Shown here in pieces: positions 40,385 to 49,190 of a stretch of 58,205 nt of DNA; the first letter of the stretch is position 1, and each line of letters opens with the position of its first letter. Position numbers and translations under genes: made by a program. Below the pieces are notes generated by a model. It had not been told where the DNA came from and did not search any database. It saw only the letters and a program-made list of their open reading frames with translations. The stretch is from an uncultured Eubacteriales bacterium. Its GTDB lineage: Bacteria; Bacillota; Clostridia; Oscillospirales; Oscillospiraceae. The stretch is from the NCBI GenBank assembly GCA_900317375.1, contig ONGJ01000017.1, forward strand, positions 1 to 58,205, written 5' to 3'.

Positions 40385-40783
40385 TTAAACAATCGGCTTT
40401 GTGTAAATCAGAGCGTTTCCTGTAAGCTTGCTCTGCGCGATGACTGCGACGGTATATTCGCCCGGTTCCGCTGTGAAGGTCATGGAATCCGAACCGGAAA
40501 TACTCGCTTCTGCAGCCGGCTCATCAGGAAAATCGGATGAGCCGAGCACCCCGTCCATAAAACGGAGGGCGAGCTTCCCATCCGGGTTGAAGTCGGCATC
40601 GACAGCGATCTGTTCATTTTCACCGACTGTCAGATAGCCGATGCCCATGCAGTCCTTTGGGCCTCTGTCTGCAGTTACGCTGATGCTGTTGTCGTCATTG
40701 CTGCTCACGACGAAAACCGGCTTTTGCCCACAGGCTGTGAGCATAAGTATGACGGCAAAAAGGATCGGCAGATATTTTTTCAT
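40385..40783 (-). CDS. Small lipoprotein, hypothetical
   Basis: 132 residues. ATG at 40783 follows GAGGTG by 4 bases. Lipobox LMLTACGQ (Cys near 18). The mature part is a small beta-rich domain (IGYLTVGENEQIAVDADFNP, SMTFTAEPGEYTVAVIAQSK) resembling Ig-like or cupredoxin-like sandwiches. Role unknown. Its start is 39 bases from the divergent 62-residue gene, so the two share a compact intergenic promoter region. Confidence 0.65.
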   Translation of the reverse strand: MKKYLPILFAVILMLTACGQKPVFVVSSNDDNSISVTADRGPKDCMGIGYLTVGENEQIAVDADFNPDGKLALRFMDGVLGSSDFPDEPAAEASISGSDSMTFTAEPGEYTVAVIAQSKLTGNALIYTKPIV

Positions 40784-40822
40784 ACTGCACCTCATGAACG
40801 TTATACGGGAAGGAATAGAAAT

Positions 40823-41011
40823 ATGAAAACAACCAGAATCTATTTTCAGGATGCTTCTTTTACCGATATCCGTGCATCGGATATTCAAACGGATGAGTTT
40901 TATCGCTGGCTCCGCTTCTCAAGTCAGAGAGACACGTTCAAACTGCCCGGGATGAAACAGGCAATCGTTCGAAAAGACGTGGCAAGAATCGTGCGGATTG
41001 CGGAAGACTGA
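40823..41011 (+). CDS. Small basic hypothetical protein
   Basis: 62 residues. ATG at 40823 follows AAGGAA by 7 bases. The sequence begins MKTTRIYFQDASFTDIRASD and ends with a basic helix MKQAIVRKDVARIVRIAED. No motif is recognised; there is no signal or membrane segment. It is divergent from the small lipoprotein. About 90 bases of non-coding DNA with an imperfect GAAATTC/GAATTTC inverted repeat follow before the EAL gene end. Confidence 0.5.
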   Translation: MKTTRIYFQDASFTDIRASDIQTDEFYRWLRFSSQRDTFKLPGMKQAIVRKDVARIVRIAED

Positions 41012-41102
41012 GGGCTTGAAGAAATTCCCCGGCGCTGTCCTCCGGGATGAGCAGAATTTCCGGAAATCCGGCTGTGGGCAGCCATGAAAAGGGCGGAATG
41101 CA

Positions 41103-42758
41103 TCAGGCCCAGTTCGGGTGCTCCCGTACGAATGTGTCCAGATTCCGCATTTCCTGATCGGGCAAAGCCTGAATGGTGTAAAGATAGACCCGCTCCTTGT
41201 CTGACGGCATGCGGGAAATCCGTATGGATCGCCATACAGCCGAAGACGTCATGCGGAAAAAGCTCTGTATAAAACCGCTTTCAAGGCGCTCATCGAGGCT
41301 GTCCAGATCGGAGAACCTGCGGTACCGCTCCTGATCGTCAGGATGGATTTCGCTGCTGCAGAACCGTTGGAATGACTCCCGCAGTTTCCCTACACTCGCG
41401 TAAGACAGAATGCTCTCGCGCGAATAGATACGCTCAGACGAATCTCTGTCAGGGTATATGACAGAAACCAGTTCGCAGGTGCTGAACAGAGCGTTTCCGT
41501 ATTGGAGCATTTCTTCTGAAGCATGGGCTTCCTTCTCTGTCTGAAAAGTCCGCAGCTGCAATGCAAGCATGGCTTTTCCTTCCTCTTTGGCCAGACAGCG
41601 GGCACGAAGCCGGTAAGAAACGCCGTTGTTCATATAATCGACTCGCTGAACGGTCTGATTGCTGACAGCATCTGTGACAAGCCGCTTCATCATCAGATAG
41701 TGATCGCTGATATGATCGTTGAACCTGTGCTCGAGTTCGTCAAGGGACGGATATCCCAACTGCCGGATGCGGTCCAGGTACGTTCTGCTGGCATAGACAT
41801 GGGACACGCTGTTCGGCTTTACTTCCAGCAGCGCAAGCGGTGTGCCGCGGTCATACCACGAGGCATTGCCAAGCTCACAGGCCTCGTCGTTCTCATGATA
41901 GTCTGTCAGGGGAGCTGTGCTCAGGAAATTGAAGAGCCCGATTTTGTCCCAATAGTCGTAATCCGCCAGGCTCTCCGACCTTTCCGGATCCTCTCGAAGC
42001 AGGCTGATAAACTGTTCTCTCGACAGCGGTCGCGAGAAGTGGAAGCCCTGGAGGGCCTCACATCCCATGGAACGGAGAAAGAGGACCTGCTCTTTGGTTT
42101 CAACACCTTCGCAGATCGTATGGATCCGCAGGGCTTTGGCCATGTTTATCATGGCGGCAAGCACCTGACGGCTTTTTTCGGAGAAGGTCCTGAGAAACAG
42201 GAGATCGAATTTCAGCGTACTGAAATCATAGTTCTGCAGGGTGTTCAGCGAAGAATACCCGCTGCCGAAGTCATCCATCCAAACGGAAAAGCCTGCACCG
42301 TGGAAGAGATTGAAAACCCGCTTAAAGGCTTCCATATCCTCAAGCATGATGCTCTCCGTGATCTCCAGTTTCAGAGATTCCGGCGGAACCCGGAATTCCC
42401 TTGTGCTTGCGATCACCCGCTCAAAGAAATCCGGCTCCGTAAAGTCATAGCGCGAGAGGTTCACAGTGAAGGAATGAACAGGAAGACCGATGTCCTGAAG
42501 ATGCCGATAAAACGCACAGGTCTGGCGCACAATTGCCATATCCAGTTCGTAAATCATGCCGTATCTTTCCAAAACCGGGATGAAAAGGGCAGGTGAGAGC
42601 AGCCCGTAAACAGGGTCAATCCACCGTGCCAGCGCTTCGGAAGCACAGATCTTCTCTGTAAACGAACGGAAAATAGGCTGAAAATACGGCTGGATACAGC
42701 CGTTTTCTATTGCCTCTGAAAAATGGGAAATGATGTATTCCTCGTTCAAGCCGGACAT
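41103..42758 (-). CDS. EAL-domain c-di-GMP phosphodiesterase with C-terminal sensory regions
   Basis: 551 residues, ATG after AGGAG. The EAL domain is N-terminal: YFQPIFRSFTEKICASEALA (E-A-L), FTVNLSRYDFTEPDFFERVI, LKLEITESIMLEDMEAF, VWMDDFGSGYSSLNTLQNYD, and ICEGVETKEQVLFLRSMGCE. Metal and catalytic residues of active enzymes (E, N, E, DD, K, E) appear present. Residues 265-551 hold one or two PAS-like domains without membrane helices, an inverted order compared with most EAL proteins. It cleaves c-di-GMP to pGpG in the cytoplasm. Confidence 0.9.
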   Translation of the reverse strand: MSGLNEEYIISHFSEAIENGCIQPYFQPIFRSFTEKICASEALARWIDPVYGLLSPALFIPVLERYGMIYELDMAIVRQTCAFYRHLQDIGLPVHSFTVNLSRYDFTEPDFFERVIASTREFRVPPESLKLEITESIMLEDMEAFKRVFNLFHGAGFSVWMDDFGSGYSSLNTLQNYDFSTLKFDLLFLRTFSEKSRQVLAAMINMAKALRIHTICEGVETKEQVLFLRSMGCEALQGFHFSRPLSREQFISLLREDPERSESLADYDYWDKIGLFNFLSTAPLTDYHENDEACELGNASWYDRGTPLALLEVKPNSVSHVYASRTYLDRIRQLGYPSLDELEHRFNDHISDHYLMMKRLVTDAVSNQTVQRVDYMNNGVSYRLRARCLAKEEGKAMLALQLRTFQTEKEAHASEEMLQYGNALFSTCELVSVIYPDRDSSERIYSRESILSYASVGKLRESFQRFCSSEIHPDDQERYRRFSDLDSLDERLESGFIQSFFRMTSSAVWRSIRISRMPSDKERVYLYTIQALPDQEMRNLDTFVREHPNWA

Positions 42759-42899
42759 GACAGGGCTCCTATCCGCCGCAAGGCTGTTTTTTTCATTATA
42801 CAGGAAATGGATCTTCCTTGTAAAGCGCTTTCTTGCCGGAATCAGCTTTTTCTACTCTTGCTGCCTACGGCATGTACGCATCCTATAGAAATCTTTTAT

Positions 42900-42928
42900 T
42901 TGACCCCGCATTGCTCCTGTGCTATCTT
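42900..42928 (+). promoter_or_regulatory. Promoter of the flavoprotein reductase gene
   Basis: TTGACC (42900-42905), 17-base spacer, TATCTT (42923-42928). The start codon is 77 bases downstream. Confidence 0.6.
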
Positions 42929-43004
42929 AAAGTCAGAGCTTCTTCACTGTCCTGACAGGGCAGGGGAGATGTCCGAAAATCTTATTATACAGGAGGAATG
43001 CACC

Positions 43005-45479
43005 ATGAAAAAACTTCTCTCGTGGGCGCTGGTTCTCTGCCTCTGCCTGGCGATGCTCAGCACGGCGGCCTTGGCCGACGGTCTCTACACGCCGGGTACC
43101 TATACGGGCGAGAGCAGCGGCCACGAAGCCGGCCTGACCGTCGCGGTCACGGTTGACGAAAACGCCATCACCGATGTCTCGATCGACGTCTCCAAAGAGA
43201 CGGCCACCATCGGCGGCGCTGCCGGTCCCGCCCTCGAGGCCCAGATTCTCGAGGCCCAGAGCACTGAGATCGACGGCGTCTCCGGTGCCACCGAGACGAC
43301 CGACGGCGTTGTACGCGCCCTGTCTCAGGCCCTGGCCGAGGCCCAGGGCAATACCCCCGGCTCCGAGAAGGCCCCCGTTCAGGACGGCACCTTCAAAGGC
43401 ACCGCACCCGGCTTCGGCATCACCGGCCAGATGACCTGCGAGGTCACCTTCAAGGACGGTGCCATCACCGACATTGCCGTCGTCGAAGAGACCGACTCCG
43501 CCACCGGCGAGTGGTTTGCCAATGCCGAGGAGCTGCTCATTCCCCGCCTGCTCGAGGCCCAGTCTCTCGGTGTCGATGCCATCACCGGCGCCACCGCCTC
43601 CTCCAACGGCATCAAGAACTGCGTTGCCCGCGCGATCAACGAGGCCGGCGGCAAGGCGGACCAGTGGTACACCCCGGTTGAGAAGAGCACCGACACGGTG
43701 ACCATCGACGGCTACGACGTCATCGTCATCGGTCTCGGCGGCTCCGGCGTCATGTCCTACTGCGCCGCGGCCGATCAGGGCGCCTCCGTCTTCGGCATCG
43801 AGGCTGCCGGCAAGATCGGCGGCAACTCCGTCTGCACCTACGGCCCCATGGCTCTGAACAGCGAATACCTCAAAAACCTCTTTAACAATGGCGAGGACTA
43901 TATCAATCCCGACGAGGTCTACGAGGTCTGGCTCGACTATGTCGGCAGCGATGAGAAGGCCGACATCATCCACGAGGCCGTCTACCAGTCCGGCACCGCC
44001 CTGGATTATTATGTCGAGAACTTCGGCTTCGAGTTCGAGGGCCGTGGCCTGCTAGGCTCCTTCGTGGTTCCCTCCTGGGATAAAGAGTGGTGCGTATACA
44101 GCGCCGACCCCGAAACCGGCTGGAACATCCTTGGACCGAACAAGACCTTCCAGTTCACCCGTGCCATGGATCTCGCCAAATCCAAGAACGAGAAGAACGA
44201 TTTCATGACCGAGCTGACCGCCGAAAAGCTCATCTTCGATGACGACGGCAAGATCGTCGGTGTCCAGGCCCGTTATTACGACGGCACCACCTACGAGATC
44301 TACGGCAAAACCGTCATCCTCGCCACCGGCGGCTTCATGGGCAATACCGAGATGATGATGGAGGTTTACGGCAGCCCCATCAATCCCATGGGCGACACCG
44401 TCAACGACGGCACCGGCATCCGCATGGGTCAGTCCGCCGGCGGCGCCACCTATGCGCTGAAGACCATGCCCATGGTCCACATCTCCCAGGTGGCCAACCT
44501 CATCCGCACGGATGATCTCACCCCCGATCAGAAGGCCGTTCTCACCGCCCTTGCCCTGACCACCGACGTGCCCGAGGTCACCACCAAAGGTGAGCCCTGG
44601 GGCAATACGAACCTCAGCGGCACCGTGGACGAGAAGGTCTCTGTCGAGATCGTCTTCGCCCCCGATTTCATGTATTACAACATCTATACCCAGGATGATA
44701 TTGATAATATCCGTGAAAGCGGTCTCTCCGAGGCCCAGGCCTCTGCCACCTCCATGTTCCTCAGTCAGGGCGGCACCCTGCCTGAGGCCGGCACTCCCGT
44801 CGCGGATATTGACACGATTCTGACCGTCGGCGCCGATTTCGGCGATGTCCTCATCGCCGAGAACCTTGCGGATCTCGCTTCTCAGATCGGCTGCGACGAG
44901 GCGACCCTCTCCGATACCCTCGGCGGCGTGGATACCGCCTATTATGCCGTTCCCTGCACCAGCTGGTGCTACGGCACGGTCGGCGGCCTGGATGTCGATG
45001 TCAACATGAATGTCCTGAAGGAAGACGGCACGCCCATCGAGAACCTCTTTGCGGTCGGCCAGGATTCTGAAGGCGTCTGCAATGTCGACGGCAAAGCCTA
45101 TACCCCCTGGGGTGGTCAGGCCCAGTCCTGGACCTTCGTCTCCGGCAAGATCGCCGGCACCGCCGCCTCGGCCTACGCGGCTGGGACTGACTCTACGCTA
45201 ACAATTGAAGGGGTTACTCTGAACAACGGCTGTCTTATGTTAGGGTCCACATACCAAATCGCATATTATGTAAGCGTAGAAGCATCGGGTGGTGCTCAAG
45301 GCGGTTATATGTATAAATTCGATATCATACAGAATGATATGGAAACTTCATCGACAGGTTGGGTCTATGACAATTTTTCTTCAGGGGAATTATCGGGTAA
45401 TGGAACTTGTTTCCTGAGAATAAGCGTTAAGGATACTGAAGGGAATACTGCTACCAATGACTATGACTTGCTGAACTGA
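43005..45479 (+). CDS. Exported flavoprotein reductase: two FMN-bind domains, fumarate/urocanate-reductase-type FAD domain, grafted C-terminus
   Basis: 824 residues. ATG at 43005 follows AGGAGG. Signal peptide ends near STAALA. Two FMN_bind domains follow, each with a flavinylation-type motif (DGVSGATETTDG, DAITGATASSNG) where ApbE-like transferases attach FMN to Thr. The FAD_binding_2 domain runs from YDVIVIGLGGSGVMSYCAAA to the usual end VDGKAYTPWGGQAQSWTFVS-GKIAGTAASAYAA near residue 725. Such proteins reduce fumarate-like acceptors outside the membrane in extracellular electron transfer. After ...SAYAA about 100 residues (DSTLTIEGVTLNNGCLML ... WVYDNFSSGELSG) are added, AT-richer, and resemble surface beta-sandwich (Y_Y_Y-like) domains. 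Confidence 0.88.
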   Translation: MKKLLSWALVLCLCLAMLSTAALADGLYTPGTYTGESSGHEAGLTVAVTVDENAITDVSIDVSKETATIGGAAGPALEAQILEAQSTEIDGVSGATETTDGVVRALSQALAEAQGNTPGSEKAPVQDGTFKGTAPGFGITGQMTCEVTFKDGAITDIAVVEETDSATGEWFANAEELLIPRLLEAQSLGVDAITGATASSNGIKNCVARAINEAGGKADQWYTPVEKSTDTVTIDGYDVIVIGLGGSGVMSYCAAADQGASVFGIEAAGKIGGNSVCTYGPMALNSEYLKNLFNNGEDYINPDEVYEVWLDYVGSDEKADIIHEAVYQSGTALDYYVENFGFEFEGRGLLGSFVVPSWDKEWCVYSADPETGWNILGPNKTFQFTRAMDLAKSKNEKNDFMTELTAEKLIFDDDGKIVGVQARYYDGTTYEIYGKTVILATGGFMGNTEMMMEVYGSPINPMGDTVNDGTGIRMGQSAGGATYALKTMPMVHISQVANLIRTDDLTPDQKAVLTALALTTDVPEVTTKGEPWGNTNLSGTVDEKVSVEIVFAPDFMYYNIYTQDDIDNIRESGLSEAQASATSMFLSQGGTLPEAGTPVADIDTILTVGADFGDVLIAENLADLASQIGCDEATLSDTLGGVDTAYYAVPCTSWCYGTVGGLDVDVNMNVLKEDGTPIENLFAVGQDSEGVCNVDGKAYTPWGGQAQSWTFVSGKIAGTAASAYAAGTDSTLTIEGVTLNNGCLMLGSTYQIAYYVSVEASGGAQGGYMYKFDIIQNDMETSSTGWVYDNFSSGELSGNGTCFLRISVKDTEGNTATNDYDLLN

Positions 45480-45517
45480 ATAAGCAGTAAGTGAGGAATA
45501 GGAACGCTGGACTCAGC

Positions 45518-45658
45518 TTTGCGGACGGCCAGGATTCCGAAGGTGTCTGCAACGTCGACGGCAAGGCCTATACCCCCTGGGGCGGTCAGGCCCAGTCCTG
45601 GACCTTCGTCTCCGGCAAGATCGCCGGCACCGCCGCCTCGGCCTACGCAGCTCGGTAA
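45518..45658 (+). pseudogene. Displaced second copy of the flavoprotein C-terminal end
   Basis: This start-less frame encodes FADGQDSEGVCNVDGKAYTP, WGGQAQSWTFVSGKIAGTAA and SAYAAR then stop. It repeats 45048-45185 but differs at several mostly synonymous sites, so it is not a fresh copy. It carries the normal termination of the FAD domain that the intact gene lost when the AT-rich segment 45184-45516 was joined. Confidence 0.8.
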
Positions 45659-45683
45659 AACCTCGTAAAAACAAATTCCAGTC

Positions 45684-45720
45684 AGACTCCTTGGAGACTT
45701 GCTCTCTGGGGAGTCTTTAT
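45684..45720 (+). terminator. Terminator after the flavoprotein locus
   Basis: AGACTCC (45684-45690) pairs with GGAGTCT (45710-45716), followed by TTTATTC. Confidence 0.6.
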
Positions 45721-45856
45721 TCAATTGATCAAAAATGCGTGAAATGTTTAGTCAGATATTGACTTTGGAGACTATTTGATTTAAACTAAATTGACACTTA
45801 AACGCATACAATTTGTAACCAATATCCTCCCTCAGTCCACAAAGGAGATGTGTACA

Positions 45857-48142
45857 TTGGCGGGGACGAATCGAAGACGAGAACGGCGGCGTTATCACAG
45901 AAGGATCGTATCTGTATTTGCTGCTCTTTTTTTTGCGCTTCAATTAACGGTTATGTCGTTGGCTGAGGCATTTGCGGCTCAGGACTCCTCTATGGAAACA
46001 GAGATTTATGGATGTGATGGTCAAGATGAGGAGCAAAATAAAGGACTGGATGAAGAAGAAATAGAATATGATGACATTGAAGATAGAGACGGAGACAGTT
46101 TTGAAAACAGAAATGTGTCTGTCTCTTCTATCCCCAATACTCCTGATAATCAAGGAGAGGATACTGAAGCTGAAGCAGAGAATAAGGGGGATGACGGAGA
46201 AGCTGTCGAAAAAACCGGTGTCTTTGATTTGACAGTCGAGACAAATGAGTGTTTAACCGTACTCTGCTTTGACGACGGTACACCCTTCCCGAAAGGAAGC
46301 GCCTTCACCGTCACCCTGCTCACGGAAGAGGAGGGAGCATACCCGGAATACTACCGACTACTGTCAGAGGCAGCGGATGCGGAGGAAGCACTGATCGGCT
46401 TTTATGCATTTACCTGGGAGATACCGGAGGAAGATTGTTACACCGGAAATATGTTTCTCACCATGATGCTGAAGGATGGTGAATACGCAGAGAGGGAATA
46501 CCGGATATATTATTACGAAGAGGACCAGTTTAAACCGTCAGAGAATACGGAGGCAGAGAAGAATACACTCTTTTTTATGTTTGCCAGACAGGGACTGTAT
46601 GCCTTGACAGTAGTGGAGCAAAAGCAAGATGGCCTGTTACCTGAAAATGTCAGTACGAATGGACTTCCTTTCTCAGATTGTACGAACAGGGAAGAGAAAA
46701 AACAGGCAGGGGACAACAGCATGGCAGCGGAAGAAAAGGAAATTATCATCACAGCAGAGGAAGTAATAGAAGAGGAGAATACAGAAATCTCTTCGAATAG
46801 AATAATGATAAAGAATCCGGCTACTGCTGCCGAGAAGAATGAAGAAACGGATTTGCAGTTTCGCGGCGCTTCAGCGAGTGCCAAAACGATACAAAGAAAC
46901 ATCTATCGGATTCATCTGTCTGCCGAAGGGCTTGCTAACAGCGAGGTTGATCATGTTATTGTTGATATTAAGGATCAGAACGGGGAAATCCGAGATACTA
47001 TGACGCTGTCAGACGAGAACGGCTGGACGGCTGACTGGGAGGCTGCTGACAGCGACGGTTCTTCGTTTTCTGCAGAGGAAACCGGCATTTATGACAGCAA
47101 TGGCAGGGATCTGACCGAGGAATGGAATTGTTCGGTGCAGTCATCAGAAGAACAGACATCTGTGAAAATGCATGACGGCTGGTCGGAGGTGGACTCCATG
47201 AACACCCTTGGCACCTATGTTATTACATTTGAAAGCGGAGGCGAACAGTATTTGCTGGCAATAGACAATCCGGACGCATTTCAAACTGCAAGCAGCGTTC
47301 AGTATATGAAGCTAACCTGCGAACAGAATGATCCGGAGAACGCTTCATGTAAAGCAACATGGATTGTCGAAAAAGTCTTTACGGAGGGAATCCGTATCCG
47401 AAACGCCGCTGTTGTCAACTTTGCTGATGTATATCTGACTACGAGACAAATCTCAAAAGAAATCACATTTGCCCTTATCAGAGATCGCTTTAATAGTCTG
47501 TCACAATTTGAGAATCATCATCTGAAGACCAAAGACAATGTTTACCTGCGAGCGACGTCGGATACCGTCTATTGTGTGGCCTCGGCAGATGAGGCGAGCT
47601 ATCTGACTGTTTATACACCTGTGATTTACAATGATAACGTGCGTGAAAAGACAGTCAGTTTCAGCCATTCTGAAAAGCCTCCACATGTTCAGAATACTAC
47701 TGCCAGGATAAAGCTAATGGTCGGGGGCAACATAGGGGACCGCAAACGGGAGTTTTCGTTTACGGCAGCAGTGAACGACAAAGACCCCATCTCTTTCACA
47801 CTCGCACACACGGAGGAGTTCTTACTGGAGGACATCCCAATCGGGGCAAAGCTGACGGTAAGAATGGAGACCTCGGATCATGTGTCTCGATCGTCATTTG
47901 GCGATAGTGTGGAAGGGGAGAGCAGTCTATCTGTACCCAGCTTTCCTGCAGAAGGTGGTACGATTCTCTTTCAGGCAAAACGCGAAACAGAGCTTAACAC
48001 AGGGATACACTATGGTAACAGATCAGTATACTTGTTCATTCTGACGACAGCGTTTGTTTACGAATTCTGTATCCAAATATTTCGGCTCAAATCTATTACG
48101 ATATCCCTGGACTTAAAAACATGGAGGAAGAAGAAAACATGA
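45857..48142 (+). CDS. Large surface protein with DUF7601-like domain and atypical C-terminal anchor
   Basis: 761 residues. TTG at 45857 is preferred: AAAGGAG lies 9 bases upstream and no ATG is correctly spaced. The N-terminus is a long basic signal peptide (NRRRERRRYHRRIVSVFAAL ... SLAEAFA). An acidic, low-complexity region (45-115) follows, then domains without clear family, then a DUF7601-like pilin domain near residue 620 (ARIKLMVGGNIGDRKREFSF). The C-terminus is TELNTGIHYGNRS plus a hydrophobic helix and a basic tail (LKTWRKKKT), resembling a sortase anchor with NTG instead of LPxTG. AT-rich codon use. The stop overlaps the next start (ATGA). Confidence 0.7.
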   Translation: MAGTNRRRERRRYHRRIVSVFAALFFALQLTVMSLAEAFAAQDSSMETEIYGCDGQDEEQNKGLDEEEIEYDDIEDRDGDSFENRNVSVSSIPNTPDNQGEDTEAEAENKGDDGEAVEKTGVFDLTVETNECLTVLCFDDGTPFPKGSAFTVTLLTEEEGAYPEYYRLLSEAADAEEALIGFYAFTWEIPEEDCYTGNMFLTMMLKDGEYAEREYRIYYYEEDQFKPSENTEAEKNTLFFMFARQGLYALTVVEQKQDGLLPENVSTNGLPFSDCTNREEKKQAGDNSMAAEEKEIIITAEEVIEEENTEISSNRIMIKNPATAAEKNEETDLQFRGASASAKTIQRNIYRIHLSAEGLANSEVDHVIVDIKDQNGEIRDTMTLSDENGWTADWEAADSDGSSFSAEETGIYDSNGRDLTEEWNCSVQSSEEQTSVKMHDGWSEVDSMNTLGTYVITFESGGEQYLLAIDNPDAFQTASSVQYMKLTCEQNDPENASCKATWIVEKVFTEGIRIRNAAVVNFADVYLTTRQISKEITFALIRDRFNSLSQFENHHLKTKDNVYLRATSDTVYCVASADEASYLTVYTPVIYNDNVREKTVSFSHSEKPPHVQNTTARIKLMVGGNIGDRKREFSFTAAVNDKDPISFTLAHTEEFLLEDIPIGAKLTVRMETSDHVSRSSFGDSVEGESSLSVPSFPAEGGTILFQAKRETELNTGIHYGNRSVYLFILTTAFVYEFCIQIFRLKSITISLDLKTWRKKKT

Positions 48143-49110
48143 AGAAAACAATATCGATCATTTTGTTGTTTCTTGTCTATCTGAGTTACACAGTTGCTGC
48201 ATATGCAGAAGGGGAGAATAACAGTTGGGATGAGAGTGATGCATCGGAAGGCCCATGTTTCACCGTGATCTACGATGGGCCTATCGGAATGACGGCACCG
48301 GAAGAGACGCTTCACTTCACAGTATCTGAAGTCAATGGACATTCGAACCCTGATCACGAAATGATTACTATACCAGATATAGCCATAAACAATAAGCAAA
48401 CTACGGTACCAATCGTTTTGCCGGAATTCAAAAGTGTTGGAGAGTATCAATACTGTATTACACAAGATGCTGGAAGCTATCCGGAATTTGAATACGATAC
48501 CGGTCAGATTATCTTTCACGTATTGGTGGGGTACGATGTCAGTGATAACATACAGATTCTTGCCACTGGAATTGGCTTTTCAGACAGTGGAAAAAAAGTA
48601 AGCTTTACTAACCGTTTTGGCTATGGAACGCTTAATATTTCAAGTAATGTCATAGGAACAGATCAGGACCGGGACAAAGACTTTGAGGTAACAATACTCT
48701 TTACAGTCCCAGAAGATAGAGAAGTTTTGAGCCCAATCAGTTATACAGTTCTATCATCGAACGGAACGAAAACTGTTGAGGGAAGCATACCGGCCAATTG
48801 GGATGGTAGGGTGAAAGAAGTCACGCTAACGCTCAAACATGGCAGTACAGCAACATTCAGCAATATACCGGCGGGGGTACTTTACAGTGTAACACAGAAA
48901 ACAGAGGCAGGTTTCGATGTACCGGAGATTTCTCCCGCCTCCGGTACAATTACAGCAGGTATATCGGAAAACACAAGTGTGACAAACAGGGCAGTTTTCA
49001 ATCTGGGGACAGGAATCCTGTTCCAGAACACAGGTCATATTATCATCCTGGTCATTGGAATCATCGGTTTGACGGTTCTGCTGCTGAGAGGGATTCGGCG
49101 AAGAGGATAG
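48139..49110 (+). CDS. Pilin-like surface protein (FctA-like and DUF7601-like domains)
   Basis: 323 residues. The ATG at 48139 overlaps the upstream stop, so the pair is translationally coupled. Signal peptide ends near AAYAEG. Residues 35-160 resemble Spy0128/FctA pilin domains, whose Lys-Asn isopeptide bonds stabilise pili (ETLHFTVSEVNGHSNP, YQYCITQDAGSYPEFEYDTG, QIIFHVLVGYD). Residues 165-280 resemble DUF7601 (TLNISSNVIGTDQDRDKDFE). C-terminus: LGTGILFQNTG, then a membrane helix and RGIRRRG, a sorting-signal layout with FQNTG in place of LPxTG. No sortase gene is in the window. Probably the shaft or partner of the upstream larger protein. Confidence 0.7.
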   Translation: MKKTISIILLFLVYLSYTVAAYAEGENNSWDESDASEGPCFTVIYDGPIGMTAPEETLHFTVSEVNGHSNPDHEMITIPDIAINNKQTTVPIVLPEFKSVGEYQYCITQDAGSYPEFEYDTGQIIFHVLVGYDVSDNIQILATGIGFSDSGKKVSFTNRFGYGTLNISSNVIGTDQDRDKDFEVTILFTVPEDREVLSPISYTVLSSNGTKTVEGSIPANWDGRVKEVTLTLKHGSTATFSNIPAGVLYSVTQKTEAGFDVPEISPASGTITAGISENTSVTNRAVFNLGTGILFQNTGHIIILVIGIIGLTVLLLRGIRRRG

Positions 49111-49141
49111 AAGGAATCAGATCAAACGCATAAAGAAGAAA

Positions 49142-49180
49142 TGACCGGTTCTCGAGACGCTATGCCTTGAGGACCGGTCA
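49142..49180. terminator. Bidirectional terminator
   Basis: TGACCGGTTCTC (49142-49153) pairs with GAGGACCGGTCA (49169-49180, one G-U), then ATTATTCC; it separates the pilin-like gene from converging kup. Confidence 0.75.
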
Positions 49181-49190
49181 ATTATTCCTG

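Noticed and set aside
45857-48142. Canonical LPxTG anchoring
   Set aside because: The C-terminal motif reads TELNTG and no LP-x-TG is present; described instead as an atypical anchor.
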